Below, piece by piece: positions 8,131-16,820 of a stretch of 34,012 bases of DNA. The DNA comes from Candidatus Rifleibacteriota bacterium. Its GTDB lineage: Bacteria > Muiribacteriota > Ozemobacteria > Ozemobacterales > Ozemobacteraceae. The translations under genes and the position numbers were made by a program. Position 1 is the first letter of the stretch, and the number at the start of each line of letters is the position of its first letter. The stretch lies in assembly GCA_028691595.1 (NCBI GenBank), contig JAQUZA010000003.1:1-34012 (forward strand). Reading direction: 5' to 3'. Under the pieces are notes generated by a model. It made no database searches and was not told where the DNA came from. It saw only the letters and a list, made by a program, of their open reading frames with translations.

Positions 8131-9546
8131 TCAGACGATTCTGAATGAATCGACAATGACGCAGCGGCGCATGCGGGTAAATGAGCGGGCTGTAGTAATG
8201 CCTTCGCCAGTTGGCGAGGCAATGGTCATGGTTGTGTTACCTTCTCCGCCAAACCCCAGCCCTGCATAGCTGGGGCCATTTTTAACGAAGATACTGCAAT
8301 CGCATTTGCGGGCCATGAGGTGAAGATTGTCGATGTTTTTGCTGTGCATTACTGCGGTATGGCGGTTTCCGGCTTCAACTTTCACTGCCAGATCGATGGC
8401 AGCAAAAACATCACGGACGCGCACCAGTGGGATAACCGGCATCAGCAGTTCTTCAACCACGAAAGGATGGTCTGGAAGAGTTTCGCAAAGGATGATCCGG
8501 GTTTCTTCCGGGATTCTGACACCGATTTCAGCCATAATGACCGAGGCGTTGCGCCCGACAAGCTTACGATTGGGTGCGCCAGCTTTCTGGTCGATGCAGA
8601 TTTTTTCGAGTTGCTGAATTTCGCGCTGCGAAGCTTCATAGGCACCGCTGTTGCGCAGGTGTTTTTTGAGTTCGTCAGCAACTGATTCAACAACAATGAT
8701 TTCTTTTTCGGCGATGCACAGAACATTGTTGTCGAAACTGGCACCCGAAACGATGTCGCGGGCGGCCTTTTTAAGGTCGGCGGTTTCGTCGACGACGGCC
8801 GGCGGATTACCCGGGCCGGCGGCAATATATTTTTTGCGCGATTTAGAAGCAGCGGCAACGACACCGGGGCCACCGGTAACTGTAAGCAATCTGATACCGG
8901 CATGTGTCATTATTTTCTGCGCGTTTTCAATACTGGGTTCAAAAACTGTAGTAAGCAGATTTTCGGGCCCGCCAGCCTCAACGATGGCATCGTTCAACAG
9001 GCTCATGGCAAACTGGCTGCATTTGGCAGCTGCCGGGTGCGGGGCAAAAACTACTGCATTACCGGCGGCAACCATGCTGATAGCATTATTTATCACTGAT
9101 GCCGTCGGGTTGGTGGATGGGGTGATTGCCCCGATAACACCATAGGGAGCTCTCTCGACAAGGGTAAGGCCATGGTCGCCGGAAGCGGCTTCGGGTGTCA
9201 GATCTTCGATGCCGGGAGTTTTGTCGATAACCAGTTTGTTTTTCTGGATTTTGTCGTCAACTCGCCCGTAACCGGTTTCTTTGTTGGCAAAGCGGGCCAG
9301 CTCTTCAACTTTTTCGAGTGAGCGGCGGCGCATGTTGTCAATAATTTTGCCGCGCGTGGCCAGCGGCAGATCGACAAGCTGTTTTTGGGCCCGGTCAGCG
9401 GCGGCAACGGCATCGTCTACCGATTCAAAAATGCCGCGGCCTTGTGCTGCAGCGGGTTTTGAAATGGCGGAGGGCAATGGGGCGTTACCTATCCGGCTGA
9501 GTACTTCCTGGACAATCAGATTCAAGTCTTCCCTTGAAACGCTCAT
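8131..9546 (-). CDS. CoA-acylating aldehyde dehydrogenase (PduP/EutE family), BMC cargo
   Basis: 471 aa; active-site region SFDNNVLCIAEKEIIVVE; N-terminal amphipathic helix SREDLNLIVQEVLSRIG followed by a linker, as in encapsulation peptides. Confidence 0.95.
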   Translation of the reverse strand: MSVSREDLNLIVQEVLSRIGNAPLPSAISKPAAAQGRGIFESVDDAVAAADRAQKQLVDLPLATRGKIIDNMRRRSLEKVEELARFANKETGYGRVDDKIQKNKLVIDKTPGIEDLTPEAASGDHGLTLVERAPYGVIGAITPSTNPTASVINNAISMVAAGNAVVFAPHPAAAKCSQFAMSLLNDAIVEAGGPENLLTTVFEPSIENAQKIMTHAGIRLLTVTGGPGVVAAASKSRKKYIAAGPGNPPAVVDETADLKKAARDIVSGASFDNNVLCIAEKEIIVVESVADELKKHLRNSGAYEASQREIQQLEKICIDQKAGAPNRKLVGRNASVIMAEIGVRIPEETRIILCETLPDHPFVVEELLMPVIPLVRVRDVFAAIDLAVKVEAGNRHTAVMHSKNIDNLHLMARKCDCSIFVKNGPSYAGLGFGGEGNTTMTIASPTGEGITTARSFTRMRRCVIVDSFRIV

Positions 9547-9582
9547 ATTCTGTGTCTCCGGTTTTTAAGAATGCCGGGCTAC

Positions 9583-9864
9583 TCAGGAACGTTCTGAATC
9601 GAAAACCACCTGGTCTACGATGGCGCAGACTGCAGCGTCAACCGGCTTTTTGAGCGTGCGCTCACAAAGCCTTGCCGAGCTGCCGGCAACGACCAGAACG
9701 TTCTCTGAGGCACCTGCACCTACCGCGTCAACAGCGACGACGTGGTTACCTGTAGGTTTGGCACCGTCGAGAGTCAGTTCTTCGACTACGAGCAGTTTCA
9801 AACCTGTCAGGCTGTCATCTTTGCGGGTACAAACAACAGTACCACATACGCGGCCAAGTATCAT
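9583..9864 (-). CDS. EutN/CcmL-family pentameric shell vertex protein (BMC-P)
   Basis: 93 aa MILGRVCGTVVCTRKDDSLTGLKLLVVEEL...VDAVGAGASENVLVVAGSSAR. Confidence 0.95.
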   Translation of the reverse strand: MILGRVCGTVVCTRKDDSLTGLKLLVVEELTLDGAKPTGNHVVAVDAVGAGASENVLVVAGSSARLCERTLKKPVDAAVCAIVDQVVFDSERS

Positions 9865-9880
9865 AGCTTATGCCCTTTGA

Positions 9881-10177
9881 TTACTTCTTGGAGCTGGCCA
9901 GGATTTCTCTGATGGGCAGCACTTCGTCAAGATTGGTGTGAGGGCGGGGAATTACGTGTACAGAAACCAGTTCGCCGAGTTTCTTGGCAGCGGCAGCGCC
10001 GGCATCGGTAGCAGCTTTAACTGCGGCAACATCGCCTCTGACGAAAGCGGTTACATAACCTGAACCGATTTTTTCCCAGCCGACGAGTTTTACGTTGGCG
10101 GCTTTTACCATTGCGTCACATGCTTCAATGAGAGCTGTTAATCCACGTGTTTCAATCATACCCAGGGCTTCCTGCAT
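9881..10177 (-). CDS. Hexameric shell protein (BMC-H)
   Basis: 98 aa [60 protein letters not shown]; classic Pfam BMC domain. Confidence 0.96.
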   Translation of the reverse strand: MQEALGMIETRGLTALIEACDAMVKAANVKLVGWEKIGSGYVTAFVRGDVAAVKAATDAGAAAAKKLGELVSVHVIPRPHTNLDEVLPIREILASSKK

Positions 10178-10212
10178 GACAACCTCCTGAAAGTTTTATT
10201 ACAAAATTAAAA

Positions 10213-10857
10213 TTAAGCTACTATTTCGACCATGTCGCCGTTTTTGAGGCCGGCGGCGTTGGCTTCGTCCGTATCGATATGGAAATCAAGAGCGAACTTG
10301 TCGCTGACCCTGACGAGAACGTTGTTAAAAATGACCGATTTAACTCCACCGGTTTTAACAGAGACTCTGTCGTTGTCTTTGAGACCAAGTTTAGCTGCGT
10401 CACTGGTGCTGGCGTGAATGTGGCGGGCAGCCACGATTACACCTTCTTTGATGGTAACGGCACCAGCAGGGCCTACCAGAACAAGCCCGGGAGTATTCGC
10501 GGTATCGCCGGAATCTCTGACAATTGCTTTAACTCCGAGCTTAAAACTGTCGGTCATGGAAATTTCGACCTGAGTGCTCGGTCTGACCGGGCCGAGAATG
10601 CGGCACTTTTCGATCGAGCCTTTGGGGCCTACAAGCAGAACGGTTTCTTCAGCGGCATATTGGGCCGGTTGAGAAAGGGGTTTCATTTCTTTGAGGGCGT
10701 AGCCTTTACCAAACAGGGTTTCGAGGTCAGCCTGAGAAACGTGCAGGTGGCGATTGCTGACACCGCAGGGCACCATGCCCGTTTTAATTCTACCGCGGAG
10801 GTCGATGCATTTTAACACTTCAGCAACGATTGTTTTAACCTGGTTTTCGTCGATCAT
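10213..10857 (-). CDS. pduL: PduL-family phosphate propanoyl/acetyltransferase
   Basis: 214 aa; GVSNRHLHVSQADLETLFGKGYALKEMKPLSQPAQYAAEETV and VAARHIHAS motifs; N-terminal encapsulation-peptide-like MIDENQVKTIVAEVLKCI. Confidence 0.94.
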   Translation of the reverse strand: MIDENQVKTIVAEVLKCIDLRGRIKTGMVPCGVSNRHLHVSQADLETLFGKGYALKEMKPLSQPAQYAAEETVLLVGPKGSIEKCRILGPVRPSTQVEISMTDSFKLGVKAIVRDSGDTANTPGLVLVGPAGAVTIKEGVIVAARHIHASTSDAAKLGLKDNDRVSVKTGGVKSVIFNNVLVRVSDKFALDFHIDTDEANAAGLKNGDMVEIVA

Positions 10858-10862
10858 CTGGT

Positions 10863-11930
10863 TCAGTTTCCTTTCCTGATGGTAATTTGCTGTAAAAAGT
10901 CTTTAGTTACTGCTACGGCACCCGATTCTGGCAGTCGGCCCGGGTCAACAACCCCTGATTGATAAAGGGAAATCATGCCATCTGCGGCCCGACGATCAGA
11001 GGCAATTATATCACAGGTACCGTTAGACGCAAGTGTAAATGTGCAAAAAAGAGCAAGCCCATGCTTTTGCGCGGGAGCTGAAAGTTTTTTCAGGTTCTCA
11101 GGGTCCGTATAAGGCTTCTTTGGAGGTATAATGGCTCCAAAACAACGCTGGTCAACCAGCATCTGCACCGAAACTTCACCGGTGAAGGCTCCATGGCTCG
11201 CCCAGTGAACAGACGGAGCGACGGTTCGACCACTCAGGGAGGGGAATAGACCATTAAAAACCGGCAGATAAAGCTCATTGACGATAAAAAGAAGGCCGGG
11301 AAAGCGACTTGCCAGGGAAAAAAGTTCTTCGCGCTGATTCGCCAGCCCCTGGCGAGATTCGGCAATGACCGGGAGTAGAAAATAAAGCTGGTGTTTGCTA
11401 TTGCTGAGGTTCAGCGACGCTGCCACCTCTGCGGCCCATGGGGTGAGGGTGCAGCCATCAGGCAGGTTTCTTGCGCCATTTTGATGCAGTGAGCGAACGT
11501 CATCAGCAGTCAGAACTGTGCTCTGAGTAAATTTTTCACTGCCGGCAAAGCTTCTGGTCTGCTGATCAACAGTGGTATCAACAAGTTTCCGCAGCTCACC
11601 GGGAATTATGTATTCAACGCCCAGTTGCTGCATTTCGGGGCTGGTCTGGGCCATTTTTTCGACAAGCAGGTATACTTTTGGGCCCCGGGTGCCGGAAAGG
11701 AGCTCCCAGAGCGATTGGGTTTCATGATCGTCTCTGATGCCCAGGCTGACTTTTTTGAGAGTCTGACTGATGCTTGCGCAATCGATAACCACCGTTTGAA
11801 GAGCTGAAAACCCGAGATATCTTATTGAATCAAGTTTTGCGGCCCGGCATTTGTCGGGTGAAAGAGCCAGTGGCTCAATAAAAAAGCGACTGGGGTTATC
11901 CGAAATTATTAACACCTGATTGCTGTTCAT
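10863..11930 (-). CDS. Composite BMC-locus protein: flavoprotein-like region + EutQ-type segment + truncated TIM-like domain
   Basis: ORF 10863..11966 (MNSNQV at 11930 is the more likely start). VVIDCASISQTLKKVSLGIRDDHETQSLWELLSGTRGPKVYLLVEKM resembles flavoprotein family; LTADDVRSLHQNGARNLPDGCTLTPWAAEVA resembles the EutQ N-terminus; VAPSVHWASHGAFTGEVSVQML resembles triosephosphate isomerase. Confidence 0.6.
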   Translation of the reverse strand: MNSNQVLIISDNPSRFFIEPLALSPDKCRAAKLDSIRYLGFSALQTVVIDCASISQTLKKVSLGIRDDHETQSLWELLSGTRGPKVYLLVEKMAQTSPEMQQLGVEYIIPGELRKLVDTTVDQQTRSFAGSEKFTQSTVLTADDVRSLHQNGARNLPDGCTLTPWAAEVAASLNLSNSKHQLYFLLPVIAESRQGLANQREELFSLASRFPGLLFIVNELYLPVFNGLFPSLSGRTVAPSVHWASHGAFTGEVSVQMLVDQRCFGAIIPPKKPYTDPENLKKLSAPAQKHGLALFCTFTLASNGTCDIIASDRRAADGMISLYQSGVVDPGRLPESGAVAVTKDFLQQITIRKGN

Positions 11931-12006
11931 GGGCCACATAATAAACGCAAAAAACGGCAAAAGCAATTATTTTAAGGAATTGCGTGCCAGGCAGGTGGCA
12001 AAACCG

Positions 12007-12687
12007 CTATCGGCGGTCCAGCCCTTCAATTTCGACGGTTCGCTTGAGATGCCGGCATATTTCCGCTGCTTCTTCAATCAGGGCGGGTACAGTTGCGGCC
12101 CAAACTCCACCGCCCCTGTGGAGCATCAGGGTATTGCCCACTCCCTCTAACTGCGAACAACTGCCAGCGTATTTCATCATAATCTTTCTGGTTTTCGCAT
12201 TGAACAGATATTTCAGATCTATTTCGTCATCACCCTGAAGAACAAAGGCTTCTGAAAAAGCCGGGTCTTCTGCAAAATTGATATCCTGCCCACCGAATAA
12301 TTTCCCCAGGTAGTCGTAAGGGTTGTCTTCATGCCTCAAGAAAAAATGTGGCAGGTTCATTGTATGGTCATGGATCAGGCAGATAGTATAAAAATGAGCT
12401 TGTGCTGAATGGCTGAAGCCAGTTGCAAAGCTGTAATCGGCAACTTTGAATTCAAAGTCTCCGAAGTTGCCGGTAATTACGTTCGCTACTCTTCTATTCT
12501 GACCTTGTGAAAAGAATTTAAACCTTCTGAGGCGGCGGATAAAACCCGGGCTGGTCTCTTTATAAGAGTAACCGTTTTTCTCTGCCATCTTTTTGAAATT
12601 TTCGGTGCGCTCCTGTTCACGTTCTCTGCTCTGGAAAAATATCCAGGCAATAAGAATACTTATAATTGTCAATACAACAATATACAT
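12007..12687 (-). CDS. Membrane-anchored hypothetical protein
   Basis: 226 aa with N-terminal TM helix (MYIVVLTIISILIAWIFFQ); closely spaced with flanking genes on the same strand. Confidence 0.65.
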   Translation of the reverse strand: MYIVVLTIISILIAWIFFQSREREQERTENFKKMAEKNGYSYKETSPGFIRRLRRFKFFSQGQNRRVANVITGNFGDFEFKVADYSFATGFSHSAQAHFYTICLIHDHTMNLPHFFLRHEDNPYDYLGKLFGGQDINFAEDPAFSEAFVLQGDDEIDLKYLFNAKTRKIMMKYAGSCSQLEGVGNTLMLHRGGGVWAATVPALIEEAAEICRHLKRTVEIEGLDRR

Positions 12688-12692
12688 AGCTT

Positions 12693-13319
12693 CTATTTAT
12701 GCTGTTTCGGGCCGGTTTTGCCGTAATTTTGCCCTTTTGTCTTTGTTTTTGCCATGTCAGAGAGTGCCGCCCGCCGATTCAGCTCGGCAATACTCGGCTG
12801 TGATGAATTTTTAAAGGTTTTTGCGGTTCTGGGGTCTTTGATCAACTGCGCCGCAATCAGCATTTTTCGCAGTTCAAGCCCGAATGGGAAGGCAATCACC
12901 AGGGCAACAACTATGAGGGTAGCCGGAGAATACCACAGGGCGGCAGGCGTGTTGACTCTGTATCTCTTGTCTGGTCGGTCGGGGTCATAGATAAGTTCAA
13001 CTTTGTGACCAATTTCGGCCTTGCAGTGTTCGGACAGCAACATCTTAATCTCGATGTTTTTGTTGGTCGTAAAGGTAACAATCGGGTTATAACGGGTGCC
13101 TCGTTTGGTCGAGTAGGGGTCGAGCTTTGTGACGACAGCCGTTGCCTTCAACCCATCGCCGGTCAGTCTCCAGGCATCATAAATCCCCCAGGCTCCCCAT
13201 ACGGCTCCGGCCAGCAGCAGGAGAACCACTACGCCAATAAACATGATTACCAGCATCAAATCACTGGATTGGAGCTTTTCGAAGTCTTCGATTGTACTAA
13301 GCCTGCTTGATCTGGCCAT
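12693..13319 (-). CDS. DUF3592-like membrane protein
   Basis: 208 aa; two TM segments flanking a region with AVVTKLDPYSTKRGTRYNPIVTFTTNKNIEIKMLLSEHCKAEIGHKVELIYDPDRPDKRYRV. Confidence 0.7.
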   Translation of the reverse strand: MARSSRLSTIEDFEKLQSSDLMLVIMFIGVVVLLLLAGAVWGAWGIYDAWRLTGDGLKATAVVTKLDPYSTKRGTRYNPIVTFTTNKNIEIKMLLSEHCKAEIGHKVELIYDPDRPDKRYRVNTPAALWYSPATLIVVALVIAFPFGLELRKMLIAAQLIKDPRTAKTFKNSSQPSIAELNRRAALSDMAKTKTKGQNYGKTGPKQHK

Positions 13320-13427
13320 TAATAAACCTTTAACACCGGCAATATGAGAAACCTGCCTTTTAAGTTTAGCATCTAAAAGCCAAAATTTGAAGAATAAAGA
13401 GGGCTAATGCCAAGAAGTGGCAGAAAT

Positions 13428-13455
13428 AAAAAACCGCCCGTGAGGGCGGTTTTTT
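13428..13455. terminator. Rho-independent terminator following the 6S RNA gene on minus strand
   Basis: AAAAAACCGCCCGTGAGGGCGGTTTTTT. Confidence 0.85.
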
Positions 13456-13456
13456 G

Positions 13457-13655
13457 AACCCCGCAGATGCCGTGTAAAGGATAAATTGAACCCACTGAAA
13501 CAGCACGGTTGTCCGCCTGCCTAATCATCGGGGACTTCGTAATGGCATTACATCCACTCGTAAGTTGATCCCAGAGATAGTCAGAGACAGATTCCCTTTA
13601 AGATACAGGTATCGGCTCAATTTGACCTGCACCATCACGCACAACGCAGGGAAAA
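13457..13655 (-). ncRNA. ssrS: 6S RNA (inferred)
   Basis: Reverse strand: CCCTGCGTTGTGCGTGATGGTGCAGGTCAAATTGAGCCGATACC near the 5' end and ACGGCATCTGCGGGG at the 3' end, matching the order and spacing of remembered 6S RNA (5' ...GAGATGTTCG...GAGCCGATA; 3' GGCGGCATCTCGGAGA). The ends can pair, there is no ORF, and promoter and terminator flank it. Confidence 0.7.
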
Positions 13656-13688
13656 TTATCAAATAGCTTTAAAACTGCTTACACTTAA

Positions 13689-13717
13689 AACATAACAAAA
13701 TCATGGGGGCTTGGCAA
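13689..13717 (-). promoter_or_regulatory. Sigma70-type promoter for 6S RNA
   Basis: Reverse strand TTGCCA-N17-TATGTT. Confidence 0.55.
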
Positions 13718-13834
13718 GGAGAAGTGTTAAATATTTTTTACGTCATAATTCTGCAGTCAATTTGCTTTTCATCGTATCAACAGCCGCCGGACCGTACAAA
13801 GAAAAGCAACAACATGTTGTAAGTCTGTGCGAAG

Positions 13835-15928
13835 TTATCTGGGTTTACGGCCGTGCTGCCCCGGTGCCATAAGAGTCCGGGTTTTTCTTTTCCGGGCGGC
13901 TCCCTTTTCTTTGCCTGTTTTTAAGGCTTTGCCGAGTTGGCCGAGGACACCCAGTTCAAGGTGTTCTTCCTGGAGGGCGATTATTTCATCGCGGATCATT
14001 GCCGCCTTTTCGAATTCCATGCGGCCTGCGGCTGCATTCATCTCATTCTTCAGATTGTTGAGCAGCTCTGTAAGTCTGACTTCATCGATTCCGGTGGGTT
14101 CTTTGCGGTCAGGGGCATCACCGGGAAGAAATAGTGCCGGCAGCGATTTGATAATGGTTTTGGGCTGAATCCCGTTGTCGATGTTGTATTGTTCCTGGAT
14201 CTGTCGCCGGCGCGCGGTTTCATCGATGCAGAATTTCATGGCTGCGGTGACTTTGTCGGCAAATAGAATGACTTCGCCATTGACATTTCTGGCCGCGCGG
14301 CCGCAAATCTGCATCAGGGCCCATGCCGAACGCAAAAAGCCCTCTTTGTCTGCATCGAGAATCGCCACCAGTGATACTTCGGGCAGGTCGAGACCTTCTC
14401 TGAGCAGGTTAATGCCGACCAGAACCTTGATTTCGCCGGCTCGCAGGTCTCTCAGTATCTCGATGCGCTCGAGGGTATCGATTTCGTCATGGAGGTAACT
14501 TGTGGGAATATTGAGGTCTGAAAGATAGCCTGAGAGTTCCTGGGCCATTTTTTTGGTGAGGGTGGTTACCAGCACTCTTTCGTTGCGTTTGATGCGAATA
14601 TCGATCTGGCTGACGAGATGGTCGATCTGCCCTTCAGATTTTACGACGGTGATCTTCGGGTCGAGAAGGCCGGTCGGGCGAATAAGCTGTTCGGCAATAC
14701 GATCTTGAGAAGTCTCGAGCTCGTATGGCCCGGGGGTTGCTGAAACGAACAGCAGTGGTCTTTTCCGGCCCAGGAATTCTTCAAAGGTCAGACAACGGTT
14801 ATCGAGTGCGGAAGGCAGTCTGAAGCCAAAATCGACAAGGGTTTGCTTGCGGCTGCGGTCGCCGCGATACATGCCCTTGAGTTGTGGCACCGTCATGTGC
14901 GATTCATCGAGAATTATCAGGCAGTCTTTGGGAAGGTAATCGACGAGGGTGTCGGGTGGTTCGCCGGCCTGTCGCCCTGAAAAATGGCGGGAATAATTTT
15001 CGATGCCTTTGCAGAAACCGGTTTCCCGAAGCATTTCCATGTCGTAGCGGGTGCGTTCATAAATTCGTTGTGCTTCGATCATTTTGCGGTTGTTCTCAAA
15101 GAACTGAACCTGGTCTTTCATTTCTGCTTCGATATTTACCAGGGCGCGTTCCATTTTTTCGCTGGTGGTAACAAAGTGCTGGGCAGGAAAAATCTCGACT
15201 GAATCGAGTTTCTGGGTGACTTCGCCGGTTAGCGGGTCAAACTGCTCGATTTTTTCGATCTCGTCGCCAAAAAATTTAACTCTGATCGCCTGTTCACTGG
15301 AGGCAGGGAAGATATCTATTGTTTCGCCGCGGGCGCGAAATCTTGAACGATGAAAATCCATGTCGTTGCGGGAATATTGAATATCGATAAGATCGCGGAC
15401 CAGTTTTTGCCGGCTCAACTCCTGGTTGAGCTTGAGGGGAATACGCATTTCGGAGTAATCGGAAGGTGAGCCCAGCCCAAAAATGCAGCTGACAGAGGCA
15501 ACGACCATGACATCGCGCCGCGAAAAAAGTGAAGTGGTGGCGGAGTGTCTGAAACGGTCTATCTGTTCGTTAATGGCCGAGTCCTTTTCGATGTAGCTGT
15601 CAGTCGAAGGAATGTAGGCTTCGGGCTGGTAGTAGTCGTAATAGCTGACGAAATATTCGATGGCGTTTTCCGGAAAAAATTCTTTAAATTCGCTGTAGAG
15701 CTGTGCGGCAAGCGTTTTGTTGTGGGTGATCAGCAGAACCGGTCTTTGGACGCGTTCGATGATATTTGCCATGGTAAAAGTCTTGCCTGAACCGGTTACG
15801 CCCAGCAGGGTGGTGCGTTCATGCCCCTGTTCTACCCATGCTGCAAGTTTTTTTACAGCCTCAGGCTGGTCGCCACGAAGCTGAAAAGGGCTATGAAGTT
15901 TAAAATAGCGGTTGCCTTTTTTTGCCAT
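13835..15928 (-). CDS. uvrB: UvrABC system protein B
   Basis: 697 aa; LLGVTGSGKTFTMANII, YYDYYQPEAYIPSTDSYIEKDSAINEQIDRFRHSATTSL, ILDESHMTVPQL, C-terminal UVR motif. Confidence 0.98.
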   Translation of the reverse strand: MAKKGNRYFKLHSPFQLRGDQPEAVKKLAAWVEQGHERTTLLGVTGSGKTFTMANIIERVQRPVLLITHNKTLAAQLYSEFKEFFPENAIEYFVSYYDYYQPEAYIPSTDSYIEKDSAINEQIDRFRHSATTSLFSRRDVMVVASVSCIFGLGSPSDYSEMRIPLKLNQELSRQKLVRDLIDIQYSRNDMDFHRSRFRARGETIDIFPASSEQAIRVKFFGDEIEKIEQFDPLTGEVTQKLDSVEIFPAQHFVTTSEKMERALVNIEAEMKDQVQFFENNRKMIEAQRIYERTRYDMEMLRETGFCKGIENYSRHFSGRQAGEPPDTLVDYLPKDCLIILDESHMTVPQLKGMYRGDRSRKQTLVDFGFRLPSALDNRCLTFEEFLGRKRPLLFVSATPGPYELETSQDRIAEQLIRPTGLLDPKITVVKSEGQIDHLVSQIDIRIKRNERVLVTTLTKKMAQELSGYLSDLNIPTSYLHDEIDTLERIEILRDLRAGEIKVLVGINLLREGLDLPEVSLVAILDADKEGFLRSAWALMQICGRAARNVNGEVILFADKVTAAMKFCIDETARRRQIQEQYNIDNGIQPKTIIKSLPALFLPGDAPDRKEPTGIDEVRLTELLNNLKNEMNAAAGRMEFEKAAMIRDEIIALQEEHLELGVLGQLGKALKTGKEKGAARKRKTRTLMAPGQHGRKPR

Positions 15929-15993
15929 GATGAAGCATATTATAATACGACAAACGCTTCGCTGTATGTGAAATTTTTCGGGAGAGAACGCAC

Positions 15994-16815
15994 ATGAAAC
16001 TTTATATTGTTGCAGATATGGAAGGCATTGCCGGCGTGGTTGCAGAGACCCAGACCGGAGGGAATTCTTCTTATTTTGAGGCGGCCCGGTTGCAGTATAC
16101 CCGTGAAATCAGGGCGGTTTGCGAGTCTGCCATCAGCGCTGGCGTTGAAGAAGTTTATGTTAATGATTTTCATGGTAATGGTCTCACGGTGCAAACCGAG
16201 ATGCTGCCCCGTGAAGTAATGGTGATTCGTGGTGGTTTCAGACCCACTTCAGGGTTTGATCTGTTAGATTCAACTTTCACCGGGCTGGTTCTGCTTGGCA
16301 TTCATGCCAGAACCGGCACTTATGGCGGCGTTCTGCCACATACCTATTCGAACAAGGTTTCTTTTGAAATTTTTGGTCAGCCGGTTGGTGAGTTCGATAT
16401 TCTTGCTCTGGTGGCAGGCGAAATGAAAGTGCCAACTCTTCTGATCAGTGGTGATTCGAAGTCTGTTGAGCAGGCGGGCACCAACATGCCTTCAACTCAC
16501 ACTGTAATTACCAAATACTCAATTGGTTCTGACGGAGCTTTGTGTGTGCATCCTGACCGGGTATGTGAACAATTACGCGATGAAACCAGGCGGGCCCTGA
16601 AAAATGTTGCTTCAATCGAGCCATCGCAGATTTCGGGGCCGACGCAACTGACAATTAAGTTACATGATGTCAGTCTTTCGCCGCGCCTCGAATGGATTCC
16701 CGGTGTTAAAAAGACTGGCGATGCAACTTTTGAATTTACCGGAGCAAACATGAAGTCGATCGCCAATCTTGTATATGGTGTTGCAACTCTGGTAGAGGCA
16801 AAATTCACCGGTTAA
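15994..16815 (+). CDS. M55 family D-aminopeptidase (DppA-like)
   Basis: MKLYIVADMEGIAGVV, EVYVNDFHGNG, GIHARTGTYGGVLPHTYS. Confidence 0.9.
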   Translation: MKLYIVADMEGIAGVVAETQTGGNSSYFEAARLQYTREIRAVCESAISAGVEEVYVNDFHGNGLTVQTEMLPREVMVIRGGFRPTSGFDLLDSTFTGLVLLGIHARTGTYGGVLPHTYSNKVSFEIFGQPVGEFDILALVAGEMKVPTLLISGDSKSVEQAGTNMPSTHTVITKYSIGSDGALCVHPDRVCEQLRDETRRALKNVASIEPSQISGPTQLTIKLHDVSLSPRLEWIPGVKKTGDATFEFTGANMKSIANLVYGVATLVEAKFTG

Positions 16816-16820
16816 CCGGT

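Noticed and set aside
8442-8903. 153-aa minus-strand ORF within the aldehyde dehydrogenase
   Set aside because: Alternate frame of the aldehyde dehydrogenase gene; low-quality composition.
10279-10815. 178-aa plus-strand ORF
   Set aside because: Antisense to pduL; coding evidence lies on the minus strand.
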